The notes under the pieces: generated by a model
Seen by the model: only the letters and a program-made list of their open reading frames with translations
Told to the model about the DNA's origin: nothing
Databases searched by the model: none
Position numbers and translations under genes: made by a program
Shown here: positions 1-64,000 of the stretch, piece by piece
How positions within the stretch are numbered: the stretch's first letter is position 1
Layout: each line of letters begins with the position of its first letter
Source: Zonotrichia leucophrys gambelii
Taxonomy: Eukaryota > Chordata > Aves > Passeriformes > Passerellidae
Direction: 5' to 3'
NCBI RefSeq assembly: GCF_028769735.1
Contig: NC_088172.1
Coordinates: 35,709,897-35,773,896 of the forward strand
DNA length: 64,000 nucleotides

Positions 1-10
1 GTTCTGTTAC

Positions 11-52909
<52,899 letters not shown>

Positions 52910-53668
52910 CTGAAAAGAAAAAAAGCATCAGATCATACTTACTTGGCTCATTTGCAGATAATCCTTACAGAAAAAGGGTAAACTTCAGCTCAGTAAAAGG
53001 AAAGTGTCTGTCAAACTCTTAGTGACCAATTTGTGTGCAATATTAAAAGTGTTTATTCTGAAAACATTACCAGAAACTATGAAAATATTTCATTTCAAAT
53101 ATTAAACTTCAATAACAGTTTTCCTGTATTTCTGAACAAGTATTGTTTGCATAACTCATTGTGTTTTTTATGTATGATACACGACACTGCTATTCTCACC
53201 TTACTTGCAAAAGAGCTAGTAAAGCCATAAGGAGAGAAAAGGACTGTGAAAAACTAAGATACTTAAAACCACAGCAATTATTTATTCTGCTGGTGTTGTT
53301 TTTGTCTTTAAAATGCTTAAACAAACACTCTTCCTTCCTGTAAGAGTTTTCCAGTATCTTGTTCTACCCATCAAACTATCCAGCACATAGCCAGGAGATG
53401 TCCAACATGTTAATTAACAGCGTTATGCACATTAACCACATTACTCTTAACACCTTTTAAAAAGCATCTAAACAGTATACCAAAAGGGGCCTTTTTTCCA
53501 TTGCATTTATCAAAGGTAACAGAGACAGAAACTCAAAGACAGTAGCAAGGTACACAAAAAATAGACAGACACCAAACTTCAGAGGATCTGCTTCTATTTA
53601 GATGAACTACCACAACAAAACATAAAACCAGGATTCTATTAACTACAAATTTTAGCTCATCAAAACAG

Positions 53669-54461
53669 TCTTGATGCCATTCAGCGGCACCCTGGCCAAA
53701 CCTCACAAAGTTTAACAAGTCCAAGTGCAAGGTCTTGCATCTGGGTCCGGCAAGCACATCCCAAGCACAAGTAGAGGTTAGGTGGAAAATGGACAGAGAA
53801 CACCCCAGGGAAGAAAGACTTGGGGGTGTTGCTTGACAAGAAGGTCCCCACATTGTGCTCCTGAAGCCCAGAAAGCCAAAGTGCCAAAAGCAGCAAAATG
53901 GGCAGCAGGTCAAGGGAGGGGATTCTCCCTGCCTATGCCCCCACTCCTGAGATCCCACCTGGAGTCCTGTGTCCAGCCAGGGGGCTCACAATAGATGAAG
54001 GACATGGGAATGTTGGAGCAAGCCCAGAGAAAGTCACAAAGATCATCCAAGGACTGGAGCAGCTCTGCTGTGGAGACAGGCTGAGAGAATTGGGGTTGTT
54101 CAGCTTGGAGAAGGCTCCAGGGGGATCTTAAAGAACCTGCCAGTAACTAAAGGGACTCTAAGAGAGCTGGAAAGGGACTTTTTAACAAGGGCGTGTACTG
54201 ATAGGACAAGGAATGGTTTCAAACCGACAGATGACAAGTTTCGGTTAGATATTAGGAAGAAATTCTTCCCTGTGAGGATGGTGAGACACTGGCACAGGGT
54301 GCCCAAAGAAGCTGTGGCTGCTCCATCCCCAAAGTGTTCAAGGCCAGGTTGGATGGGGTTTTGAGCAACCTGGGATAGTGGAACGTGCCCCTGCCCATGG
54401 CAAGGGTTTTCAAACTAGATGATCTTTAAGGTTCCTTCCAACCCAAACCATTCTATGATTC
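53669..54461 (+). mobile_element. CR1 LINE, about 800-bp 5'-truncated copy with 3' end
   Basis: It reads cttgatgccattcagcggca, acaagtccaagtgcaaggtc and ttgcatctgggtcc, continues through ggagaaggctccagggggat and gaagaaattcttccctgtga, and ends at ttccttccaacccaaaccat tctatgattc. This is the order of the end of CR1 ORF2 and its 3' UTR. It is among the better preserved copies here, antisense to ATAD2B. Frameshifts and stops make it inactive. Confidence 0.95.
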
Positions 54462-57400
54462 AAAAACTGAACATCCTTTATTGCAACAATAGAGAACCAA
54501 TTTTCAAATATTAAGGTCCAGGAATTGTCAGTAAGAACTTGAACTATGACAAAGAGATAGTTTTCCTTAAACACAAGGAGATAACCACAGAAGTCCCATT
54601 TGTTCATCAGGCTTAGTAACAACAACAATCTGATTTGTACTCCAGATACTTCAACATCACATGGCACATACTCAGAAAACTTTAAAAAAGGCTTATCTTT
54701 TAAGAGAGGAAGACAGAATAACACAGCACAGTATTTAGAAAGTGAAATCCAAATGTATGGGTGCAGTTTGACAAGACAGCTCAGCAGCACTGTGACACAA
54801 GAAGAGCCCATGCACTCCCTTGCCGGACTATACAGCACCATTCCTACCTCCTCGGATCTTCTTCTGATGTTTCTCTGAGCCATCCATAAAGCAGACCAGC
54901 TCACTAAAGCTTCAAAAGCTCACTTTCCTTCTTTTAGATGAAATTCCTACCTTGTTGGTGATCTTAATCATTTCACTGAGGGATCACACAAGTACAAAAG
55001 ATAATAACTACCACCACTCCTAAATGCAAAACACCTGCACCCTGCATAGCCCTACAAAATACATGGGCAGCACCTCGCTGTTCTCCATAACACTCTGAAA
55101 CTACAAAATACCAACTTTGTACAAAATTTTAGTAGCTTTCATATTCACTTCTGAACACTGTAAGTATTTGTGCATATACTTCCTGCTTTATTATCAGTTT
55201 ACTTGTGAACTTAGAGAAATACAACCCTGCTTAGTAACTACTTTCCAAAACTACACAAGCTCCCCTGTGAAGGATAGAAGCAGAGTTTCAAGGTAAGCCA
55301 CAGAACCAGTTTAAAACCGGCTAAACAAGACAGAGAAAATGAAACTAGGAAAGATGAAGCAGCATGTAACAAAGCTTTACAAGCAGTAACATTAAAACTA
55401 TTTGCCAGCAGTGAAATTAGTAATGCACAGGTTCCTATATTCCATCTCCACCCCTTTTCATGCAAAAAGCCAAACTCCTCAGAGTCCCCTATCATCACCT
55501 TTCTCTGCATTTCCTCCAGTGCCTCGCCTCTGGTCCCAAGTCTTAAGTTCAGCTAGGATCTTGTCCTGTCAGCTTGCAGTTAAAACAAAATACTGACAAT
55601 GGAGACAAATTCTGCTATTTCAGGTCCCCCTCTGCTACAAATATTCACAAAATTCATAAAAGTTGAGTATCTTTGAGAACTCTAATGCTGCCAAATGAAC
55701 ATATACTGGCAAATAGCTTCAGAAACTGGAAAAGCAGGCTGTCAGTGTGATCATGTGAGCGATCAGTTCCTTGCAGCTGCCTAAGGAACCAGACTAGCAA
55801 TTAAGGGGGTTATTTAATTAGGTTATTCTTTGTTTAGGCTATTATTTTCAGCTGAGCCTCACTTGCCTGCATATTAACTCTATGCACAAACTCAGCAAGT
55901 ACAAACCAAGTTAAATCTTAAGATACTCAAGTCCAAATACTAACATACATATATTGGAGTACATGCTGTGTAAGATGCACTAACACAAAAAATGTTTTAT
56001 CGTGAAGTAGTGACAAAGCTACTATAAAGTTGAAATCACTGAAATTTTAAATACATTACCAAGAATCCAAGCTCCATTTTCCAGTTAACAGACAATTTTA
56101 AAAATTCAAGCTCTGGGGAATGAAATCAGACTACTATCCAGAACCTTCACTACCCACAGTAAAATACAGATATAGTTTTCATAACACTCAGGAGATTATC
56201 CAAACTGGGATATGCTAGAACAAGGAAGAAAATTAATTTCAGTTTGGGAAGCCTTTACTGAGAGCAGTCTATCCACTGCTTCCTCCCATTTATAGCAAAA
56301 CAGGTCTAACGATTCCACAGCAGTCAGCTTGCTCCCTCAAGGAACTGGGTCTCAAACCATTTATACCTTTAATGATTAAAAATAGCACTTCAGTTTCAAC
56401 CCAGAAACTTATTACTTCAGATTAGATATCATGAAAATGTTCAGGGACTAGAAAAATATGATACAAGCATCAAACTTAAAAATTAAGAAATTAATAATGC
56501 AATTGCAGAAGTAGGAACCAAGGCACTGCACTCAAAGCTCCTAATGAAACACTGGCACTGAAGCAAACACACTCACATGCTGAGAGAATGCAGAGAATAT
56601 GAATTAATAAAATCTTAATCATGTCAGAAATTGCCTTCAAGCATACCAAAGCAACAAAGAAAAAGCAAGCAGAGAAAAATAAAAAAATTACTTTATATAG
56701 TGTCAGAAGGTACAAAGAAAGAAACAAAATTTGGTCCAACTGCATTGATCCAACAGAAAAGAGAGACCCAGCAAACTCCAGCTGTGATCCAGAACAACCA
56801 GAACCACATCTTACAGAAAGCACTCTTGCTACAAATCAGTAAGGAAATAACTGGCATTAACAAGATACCATCCATGCTCTAGACTGGCAAAACACAGTCT
56901 TATCTTTGGATTCAAAAGTAAAATGGAATGTGACAGCTGAATGAATACCACAAATCAGCTGCTGAGCTAAGAGTCAATTTAGGCAGAGGCAGTGGGGGCA
57001 AACTGGTAACACACCTTCACTGAAGGCACTTGAACGATGGTACTGATATATCTAGAAACAAAAGTTAAAATAAATAATAAAGCAAGCAAACATATATAGC
57101 TGCCTATTATCTCTATGCCTTCTCTGCTTTGTATGAAAAGGATAAAGACAGAAACACTGTTTAATACCTATCTATGAGCAAGCTACGAATACACTGGTAT
57201 ACATTATTACCTGCAGTCTCTTCTCTGTCCATCCCTAAATTTCAAGACACTAATTTGATACTAACAGTTTTATTTAAAACATGTAGAGTACTTCAGTTTT
57301 GGAAAACACAAACTAGAAATCCATTAATAAAACTGGCCTTTTCCTTCTCAGTTTATCCTCTTAGAACAGCAACTATACCAGCACAGTCTTTCAGCAAGAC

Positions 57401-58060
57401 TGAAGAACACACATAGCAGGGCAGTACTCACTGACAGTGCCTTCAGGTGTATCACAGGAAGCAGTTGGCTAAAGCATGACATTTGATTAATTCCCAAGTG
57501 AAAACACAAAGATTACTTATAGCATCTTTGAAGGGAAAAAGTGTGGGGGAGGCCTGTTTCTTCTGTATAAGTTGAATTTCCCGGCTAAGAGAATAACCAA
57601 AGAAGTCTTCTTAAACTGCTGATCTGAACACCCCAAAATAATCCTAATCCAGTAGTCTTGGACACAGAGAATGAGTACAAACCATCTCTACCACTGGCAT
57701 CTCCAAGCATGTGAACACAAGTTCACAGAGTTCTCAAGTAAGAGATGATATAACATTCAAACCACAACCACACCTTGCAATTTCTGAAAAAGACTGTCTG
57801 GTTTGCCACAGGTTCGTCTGTACTCAGACACAGGCATGCAGACATGAATATCTGAGTTATCCACCATGGTCAAACTTGCTGTCCTCGGTGTACAGTTTGT
57901 GGGGCACACCCAGCTGAGTGTCTGCCACACCCTGAACACTCACACCACTGCTCACACAGCTCCTCACTCAGGCAACTTTTCAACCCATTCTCTTCAGCAC
58001 TGGAGCAACTGTTTTTTCTATGGCCTCTTCCCATGTCTAAGACACAAAATTAATGCACTG

Positions 58061-58115
58061 ACAATGTTCAACTGACCTAATCCAATGTTCAACTGTTCAA
58101 TGTTCAACTGACCAA
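58061..58115. repeat. Short tandem repeat, caatgttcaactg unit
   Basis: Three imperfect copies of caatgttcaactg with short variable spacers. Confidence 0.85.
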
Positions 58116-58972
58116 TCCTATTTCTCTGCATTCTGTTAAATGCATAAACAGCTTTTCTTTTTAACCCACTAAATAAGCACAAAAGTCCCTGAAAGTTACT
58201 TTCTCTTAATAACAACACTTCTTCTTGGATGTCCCAGATTATTAGTCTGGATTCTTATCTTAAAAACACGTGAAAAAAACTGGTGTGCCTCTTCTCCTAC
58301 CAGATCCTGCAAAGTTCTTGAAATGAACTGTCCATCAAAAGATCTGAAACACTCAGGGCTCTTTATTGCATTTAATAAACTTTTATATCCTACAGTATAA
58401 AAAGATAAAATTGTCTTTCCAAACTGAAACAGTTATTCATGAAAAAAATGTGCCCCAATTAGTTAAGCTCATGTCTCATCCTTGCCCTCATATAACTATT
58501 CAGTTAACAAATAACTTGCTTTCACTGAAACTATAATGCATTTCAAACACCAGTAAAATATACCCAAAAAATTGTCTAGCTGTCTGTCCAGTCATTCTGG
58601 AAAAGACACTTGTTCCTTTGTGTATCCAGTTTCTGCAAAGGTAAAAAATATGGATTAAAACATTATATCCTAAAAATGTAATTGCATTAAAGATCTGTGT
58701 TAAGATTTATTGATGAGAGTTAGGTCAGAGCTAGGTTTTGCTAACATTAAGCTAATGCATTTTAAGGCTAGGCATACTAAGCAGTTTTAAAAAATCAGAA
58801 GGCTTCATAATCTCTTTGAGATTTAAGTTTTGTTTGGTTGCAAATTCTACATACTAGATCAAAATAATTTTCTTATAATGTGATCATGTCATCTGACCAG
58901 AATCTAATAAATCCTTTCAAATCCTATTTCTTTTTTTTTTAAGTTCACCACTTTGTTTTAGCGTTTTCTAAC

Positions 58973-58991
58973 AAAAAAAAAGGGGGGGGGG
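58973..58991. repeat. A9G10 homopolymer junction
   Basis: Nine A followed by ten G. The count is likely to be length-variable and prone to sequencing error. Confidence 0.9.
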
Positions 58992-59411
58992 AAGGAGTAA
59001 AAATCTCCTTATGTTTGATACAAACATTTCAAGTAGCTGAAACTTTCTCATGATCATGCTCAAACCAGGTACCACACCTTGCCTTACACATCCACAATAT
59101 GCCCTAATTTCAGGATGACACACCACACTACCCACTCTCTCCAGCACCAACACATCCCTCACAGGCTCCTCTCTTCCCCACCCCAATGCACATTTTCCTA
59201 ACCCTACAGCCCCTCATGTAGGGGAGAACTGGCTGACTGCTTAGTGGGAAGAGGTAAGACCTGATACACTTGTCTGGGGAAAGAAGGGAACATGACTGAA
59301 CTTGAGGTCGAGCATAATGCAGCACCCTGTATTTGTGATGGTACACAACATACTGCTGCAATATGAACACCTACCTTTGTGTCCTAAAAATCCAGTGTGA
59401 AAGCACTTTCA

Positions 59412-59529
59412 CTTCAAGGCCAGACTGGATGGGGCTCTGAGCAACCTTGTCTAGTGGAAGGTGTCCCTGCCCATGGCAAGGGGTTGGGAAGAGATGATCT
59501 TCAACATCCCTTCCAAACCAATTCCTTCT
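59412..59529 (+). mobile_element. CR1 LINE 3' end fragment
   Basis: It contains ttcaaggccagactggatgg, gtggaaggtgtccctgccca and tggcaaggggttgggaagag, then a tail-like tcccttccaaacca. It is a short, 5'-truncated insertion, antisense to ATAD2B. Confidence 0.92.
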
Positions 59530-62500
59530 GCCTCAGCCTTCAAATGACAAGAGGCTGAGAAATAAATGTATTTGGATTAGAACACATTAACTACCTTAGT
59601 GAGAACTCCAAGTTGCATGAAGGCCCTGATGCGTTAACCTTGCTGACAGCTTGAAAAAAAACATCAGCTTAAAAGACACATCTCCTGGTTGCAGTTCTCT
59701 AATTTCCACTTGTTTGCACACAGTCATTTATCAGACATTGGCTCTCCACAGGTGTTAAGGAAAAATAATGTTCATGCTTAAGTGCTTGATGATCTTGGAA
59801 TAAACAACTATTAACGATGTATTTCATTAGTGGTAATGATAGTAAAGAAAGCCTCAATTGCAGGATGATCTGAATCCTTTTAACATTCAGGTTCCATTTT
59901 TTTTTTTTTTAGTGAACAATGCTCATGTCAATAATAGCCACTAAGAACACAAAGAATATCATCATCTAGACCTTTTCAGAAGAATAAATTCTTCACCGTT
60001 TGTTCAGGTTAAGAAAACCCCAAACATATTTCTTCCACAGGAAGATCTGCTTTATTATTTCAACAGATTTCCATTTTATTTCCTGAAACTCTTCAACCCT
60101 AGAATTCAGGTTATTTAATAAATGTGAAAGCTTTTGAGAAAAGCTAAAAGTTTACAAGTTAAAAATATAAGCACTGTTAATTAGGGATTTTCACACCTGC
60201 AACCATTCCCTCTGTCTGTTACAGAAAAAAGACACCTGCTTGTATCCATACTGAGTGAGTGCCTGTCAACAGCTTCAGTGTGACACACAAAAAACTCTTG
60301 CAACCTACAGGTTACTTGGTTCACCAATGAAAGGGAGAGTGACCTACAGAGCAGCCTCTGCCAAGCTGTGACAGAGGCCATAAATAGTGAGCTGAGGTGT
60401 ATCTTCCCATCATCAGCAGCCCGCTCCAAGCATTTCACCATGAGCGCTCCTCTCTTCTCTGTGCCCTCACCAAAATTAGGATGATACTGTGAAATTTCAG
60501 CTGATAATCAAATCAGAAGGATGGAGGGGAGGCAAGGGGAAGCCAGGGGATGTGGAGAAGAGGATTAGTTTCAGCTGGACCAGTAACGTGATCCTGATCC
60601 CGCTGATCAAATGGCCTGGCAAGCATTAATACTGGCGAGTCTGTTGTTTTCACAACTGCAGAGTTCACAGCCAGAGCTCACAGCTCGCAGCACATGTGAA
60701 ATCACACACCTGCAGAACAGCAAGTCCACTGAGAAGAGTTCTCTACTTGCTGTATGGGGTCCACACCTCACTTAGAAGTATTTCTAGTAAATCCACTTAA
60801 GGGAAGTTTTTAAAACCACTGATCCTTCAACACTGAAGGAATAATAAAAGCAACACATTTTTAGTCAGAACCACATTACCCATTCCTGTGAGTTTCTAGA
60901 CTCTGTTAACAAAGACTTTTAAAGCAGAAATTATATTTATGTGATTAATTGACAATCAAGAATGATTACAATTCTAATGTGGAAAAAATGAAAACATTCA
61001 AATGTTTTTTCCTACCCTCAGTCCTCGAAAATCCATCTTGTTTCTGCTTAACAGTCACATCCCAAATAAAGCTTATAGGACACGGCCTCCTTCAATACTA
61101 CTATAAACCTAAATAAAGATGTAGAATTATGTAAATGAGGCTAGCAAAGAGGAAAATAGAGCGAGAAGCCCTGAACCAGACTGCTCCCCAAGGTTTGGAC
61201 ATGACCAGGAAATAGACTCAGTAAGCTAAGCAAAAAAGTGTCTGTAGCAAGAGAAACTAGGAAGGTGGCCTTCTGTGTGGTAAAAACATAGGATTAAAAA
61301 ACACTTCTGCACCTCTAGCTGCAATGCACTTGAAGACAGTATTTTTAGAAGAGAAAAAAATTAAAATTGCGTACAATTGTGATAGAAATCTTGAGAATAA
61401 TGTACTGAAATTTAAATAATCAAAAAATCAAAATTCTAAGCCTGAACGATACATTAGAGAAATAATAAGGGATAGCTATTAAGTATTTGAAATGAGGGAT
61501 TGCTGAAGCACAGCAACAAATTTCACTGCAAGTAATCTCTTCCACATGTAGAGAATGAACAGCTTCTTCATTTCAGGTTATTTAAATAGCTTTGGCTCAA
61601 CTATTTATTCATTTAAAATGAAGGAACTGACTGGAGGCTGCAGAAAAGCAAAATATCAAAGCTTTACATCAGTTAGGCCATCAACAGACACTACTAGAAG
61701 CACAAAGGTAAAACCAGAAAGTTCAGTACAGGCTGCAAGAACTATGGAACCTGGAGACGTTCCTAAGTTCTGTATTTCTAGTAGGAGAACTAAAGCTGCC
61801 TCCTTCATAACTAGCCCAGCTGGAGCTGAAACTATTACAGCATACACCTAGCCAGTGCAAAATGAAAAGGCTTACAGAAGATTACACATTAGTCTTACAA
61901 CTGGTTGAAAAAGTTGCCTGTTTTAGTAACTACCAAGCAAAAAGAAACTAAATTTATTCAGAAAAATAATCCAAGCACGTATAAATGCAAACCAACACTT
62001 GAACAATTTAAACCAGAATTAATGGTTAAAATAAACCATGAAAATCCCATCAAAGGTAATGAAGACAATATTTCAAGAGTGAAGTCAGACTGAAAAATTG
62101 TTTTGAAAAACCAGCAAAGCATGAAGTGTACACAAAAAAAGGATAAAAACATATTGTCAGTTCCCTTTGCAATAAATGGGTTCATGAGTGATACTACCCA
62201 CAGAAAAAGTAATCCATTAGAGCTAAAACATCTAATAAACAATCAGCAATCTTTCAAAGGGTCACAGCTACAAAACAGCACAGCATTGAAAATTCACAGC
62301 AATGAAAGCTTCAGCTCATTGATGTCTACTTGCTGCATGCTTTGTTTCAAGATGGGTTTTATAAAGTCTTACAGAAAAATCATTCAAAGCATCATTAGAT
62401 TGGAATTAAAACTCTTCCACAGCATAGCAAACATTCAACAATTTAGGGCAGGATGTGCAAAACCATACTACATGCAACTGAAACTGCAGGGGGATAGAGG

Positions 62501-64000
62501 TGATCCGAATATAATTACCTGAGCTAATTATCTTGCACAACCCCAAGCTGTATGCAACTCTTGCAAAATTGTCATGGGCTGTCTCACAGCCGTGGGTCAA
62601 ACCTTCTGTTTGAAGTTCAGACAGAGACAGTAGTTGGAGAAGCAGCTTTTATTAATAATACTTTGGGACAAGCCCAATGTTCAGAGGAAGCAATGCAGCA
62701 CACAAAACATCAACACCATTTCCTGAGTACTCTTTGGAGGTCTTATCCATCCACTGGATTAGCCCTCGGATTGCTTCCTTTGAAGGCCCTGGAACAGTGT
62801 GACAGCAAGGATAGCCAGCTTTGAACAGGATGCACCACTGCCTCCCAAAACAAACCACGGACACTTCTCGTGTCCTGACTGCTCAGAGGGGCCCAGACTG
62901 ATCTGGCTCGATACGTAAGAATTCAAACTCGGGACAGCCCTTCAGAACCACAAAAGGATCACAAATGCCAACTGTATGGTATTTTGACAGAATCCTGAAC
63001 AAAGACTGCTTCCAACAATTGCTCCATTTCCCACTGCTCACAGCTGTATTAACACCATACAGCCAAGGAATGGCCTGCATGACTCATTTTAGAACACTGA
63101 TTTTTCCCTGCTAAATCCCAAAAGAGCAGCAGACCACTAAAACAGAAAGAACCCGAGATTTTATTACACACCAAAAAGATGAGCTTTCCTGGGAATCTTC
63201 CTTTATATTAAATTGTTTGGAATAACTTCACAAGGCTTTATATTTCAGGATGTATTTCAAAGAACTGTAAAAGCATTAGCCTCAGCACCTTTACTGATGC
63301 TACTGCAAACTCGAGCACAAAGACAATGCAGTTCTTTAAAACATAGATATTGAACAGGAGCTTTTTTCTTGCAGAGCTTTACACACAGGTGGCCACCAAG
63401 TGTCACTTATCCAGCCAAAGGAGGAAAATCTAACTTTTTCTATGGCGTTATTCTGAACACCAGAGCATCCAGAACACCGTGAGACACTATGTAGAAAACA
63501 AATATGCCAATCAGGGTCTTTCATAAGGGAAAACTTGATTTTTAGAAAGCTCTATTGGTTATGTGTAAAACTTGCAATTTAAGAGAAATCATAGTAAGTT
63601 TTACATTTTCTATGTTTTCAACAACTGACCATTAAATGCTTTTCAAAGAGTAAAATGTAGCAACAAGTTTATGCTACAAAAGCTGAAATAATCACCCAGA
63701 AATCAGAAAACACTTCTACTGCTACAGACTGAGAAACCACAGTGAGAGACACTGAAGCACACTGGAAGCCAGGGCACAGAAACGCTGCTTCTCTGCACCT
63801 TTCCTCGCTGCAGTGCCGGTGTCAGTCCCGCAGCCCCCGATCGCTCCATCAGCGATTAAGTACAATGGAGAGCTCTGGGCTGCACCGCGCAACTTGAACA
63901 ATGTTGGCAGCACTGCTTTGAGCGAGGATCATGCCTTACAATTATCACCATGCCCTCAAGTAGCTCTTAAGGCACTGCTAATGCTTTCTTGGCTAATTAA

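Larger units (their letters stand above)
52910..64000 (-). other. ATAD2B 5' intron (inferred intron 1), partial
   Basis: At least 11 kb upstream of exon 2. I found no sequence resembling the GC-rich ATAD2B first exon or a CpG island promoter, so I infer this is intron 1 and the promoter lies beyond 64000. It contains two CR1 copies, small repeats, candidate conserved blocks (about 60190-60720 and 63290-63900) and a plus-strand coding-like stretch (61555-62522). Confidence 0.75.

Noticed and set aside
53533..53958. 141-codon minus-strand open frame
   Set aside because: Most of it is the reverse strand of the CR1 copy at 53669-54461, not a gene.
54410..54904. 164-codon minus-strand open frame
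   Set aside because: It runs across the edge of an antisense CR1 tail into AT-rich intron. The peptide is Leu/Phe/Cys-rich with no family resemblance.
62880..63900. ATAD2B exon 1 or promoter inside the window
   Set aside because: No reverse-complement match to the expected start peptide (MVNTRKSS) and no strong CpG island. The modest GC rise at 63780-63900 does not encode it.

Overview
The window is vertebrate nuclear DNA, almost certainly from a bird. It is AT-rich and intron-dominated, and holds many short CR1 LINE fragments, several ending in the typical avian CR1 3' tail (for example near 54440-54461). I recognise one gene: ATAD2B, which encodes an AAA+ ATPase and bromodomain chromatin regulator. 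It runs on the minus strand across almost the whole window. I cannot name the species.

Twenty-five consecutive coding exons can be placed from 52909 (5' side) down to 11 (3' side). All are bounded by GT-AG and the phases agree at every junction. Together they make 3,987 nt (1,329 codons) with no stop or frameshift. By comparison with the mammalian protein as I remember it, the GC-rich first exon lies beyond 64000 and the last one or two exons (about 55-60 residues) lie left of position 1. I therefore number the visible exons 2-26. Residue numbers count from the first complete codon of exon 2.

Region by region from the 5' end: 52910-64000 is the large 5' intron. It contains a roughly 800-bp CR1 copy, a smaller CR1 piece, possible conserved non-coding blocks and an unexplained plus-strand coding-like stretch. 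Exons 2-10 (52909-41986) encode the basic and acidic, low-complexity N-terminal region. Exons 11-16 (41555-31474) encode the active first AAA+ domain, with Walker A, Walker B, sensor 1 and arginine-finger-like motifs. Exons 17-20 (27881-23998) encode the linker and the second, degenerate AAA+ domain. Exons 21-23 (23686-17562) encode the bromodomain. Exons 24-26 (13509-11) encode the acidic and basic C-terminal tail.

No second gene, RNA gene, CRISPR array or prokaryote-style operon is visible. The introns carry CR1 pieces, one CORE-SINE/MIR-like relic, microsatellites and a few GC-richer blocks I cannot classify. The most interesting observation is a CR1 endonuclease-region fragment whose edge lies within about 40 bp of the splice donor of exon 23, on the same strand and in an open frame with the exon. 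I found no convincing new biological system.
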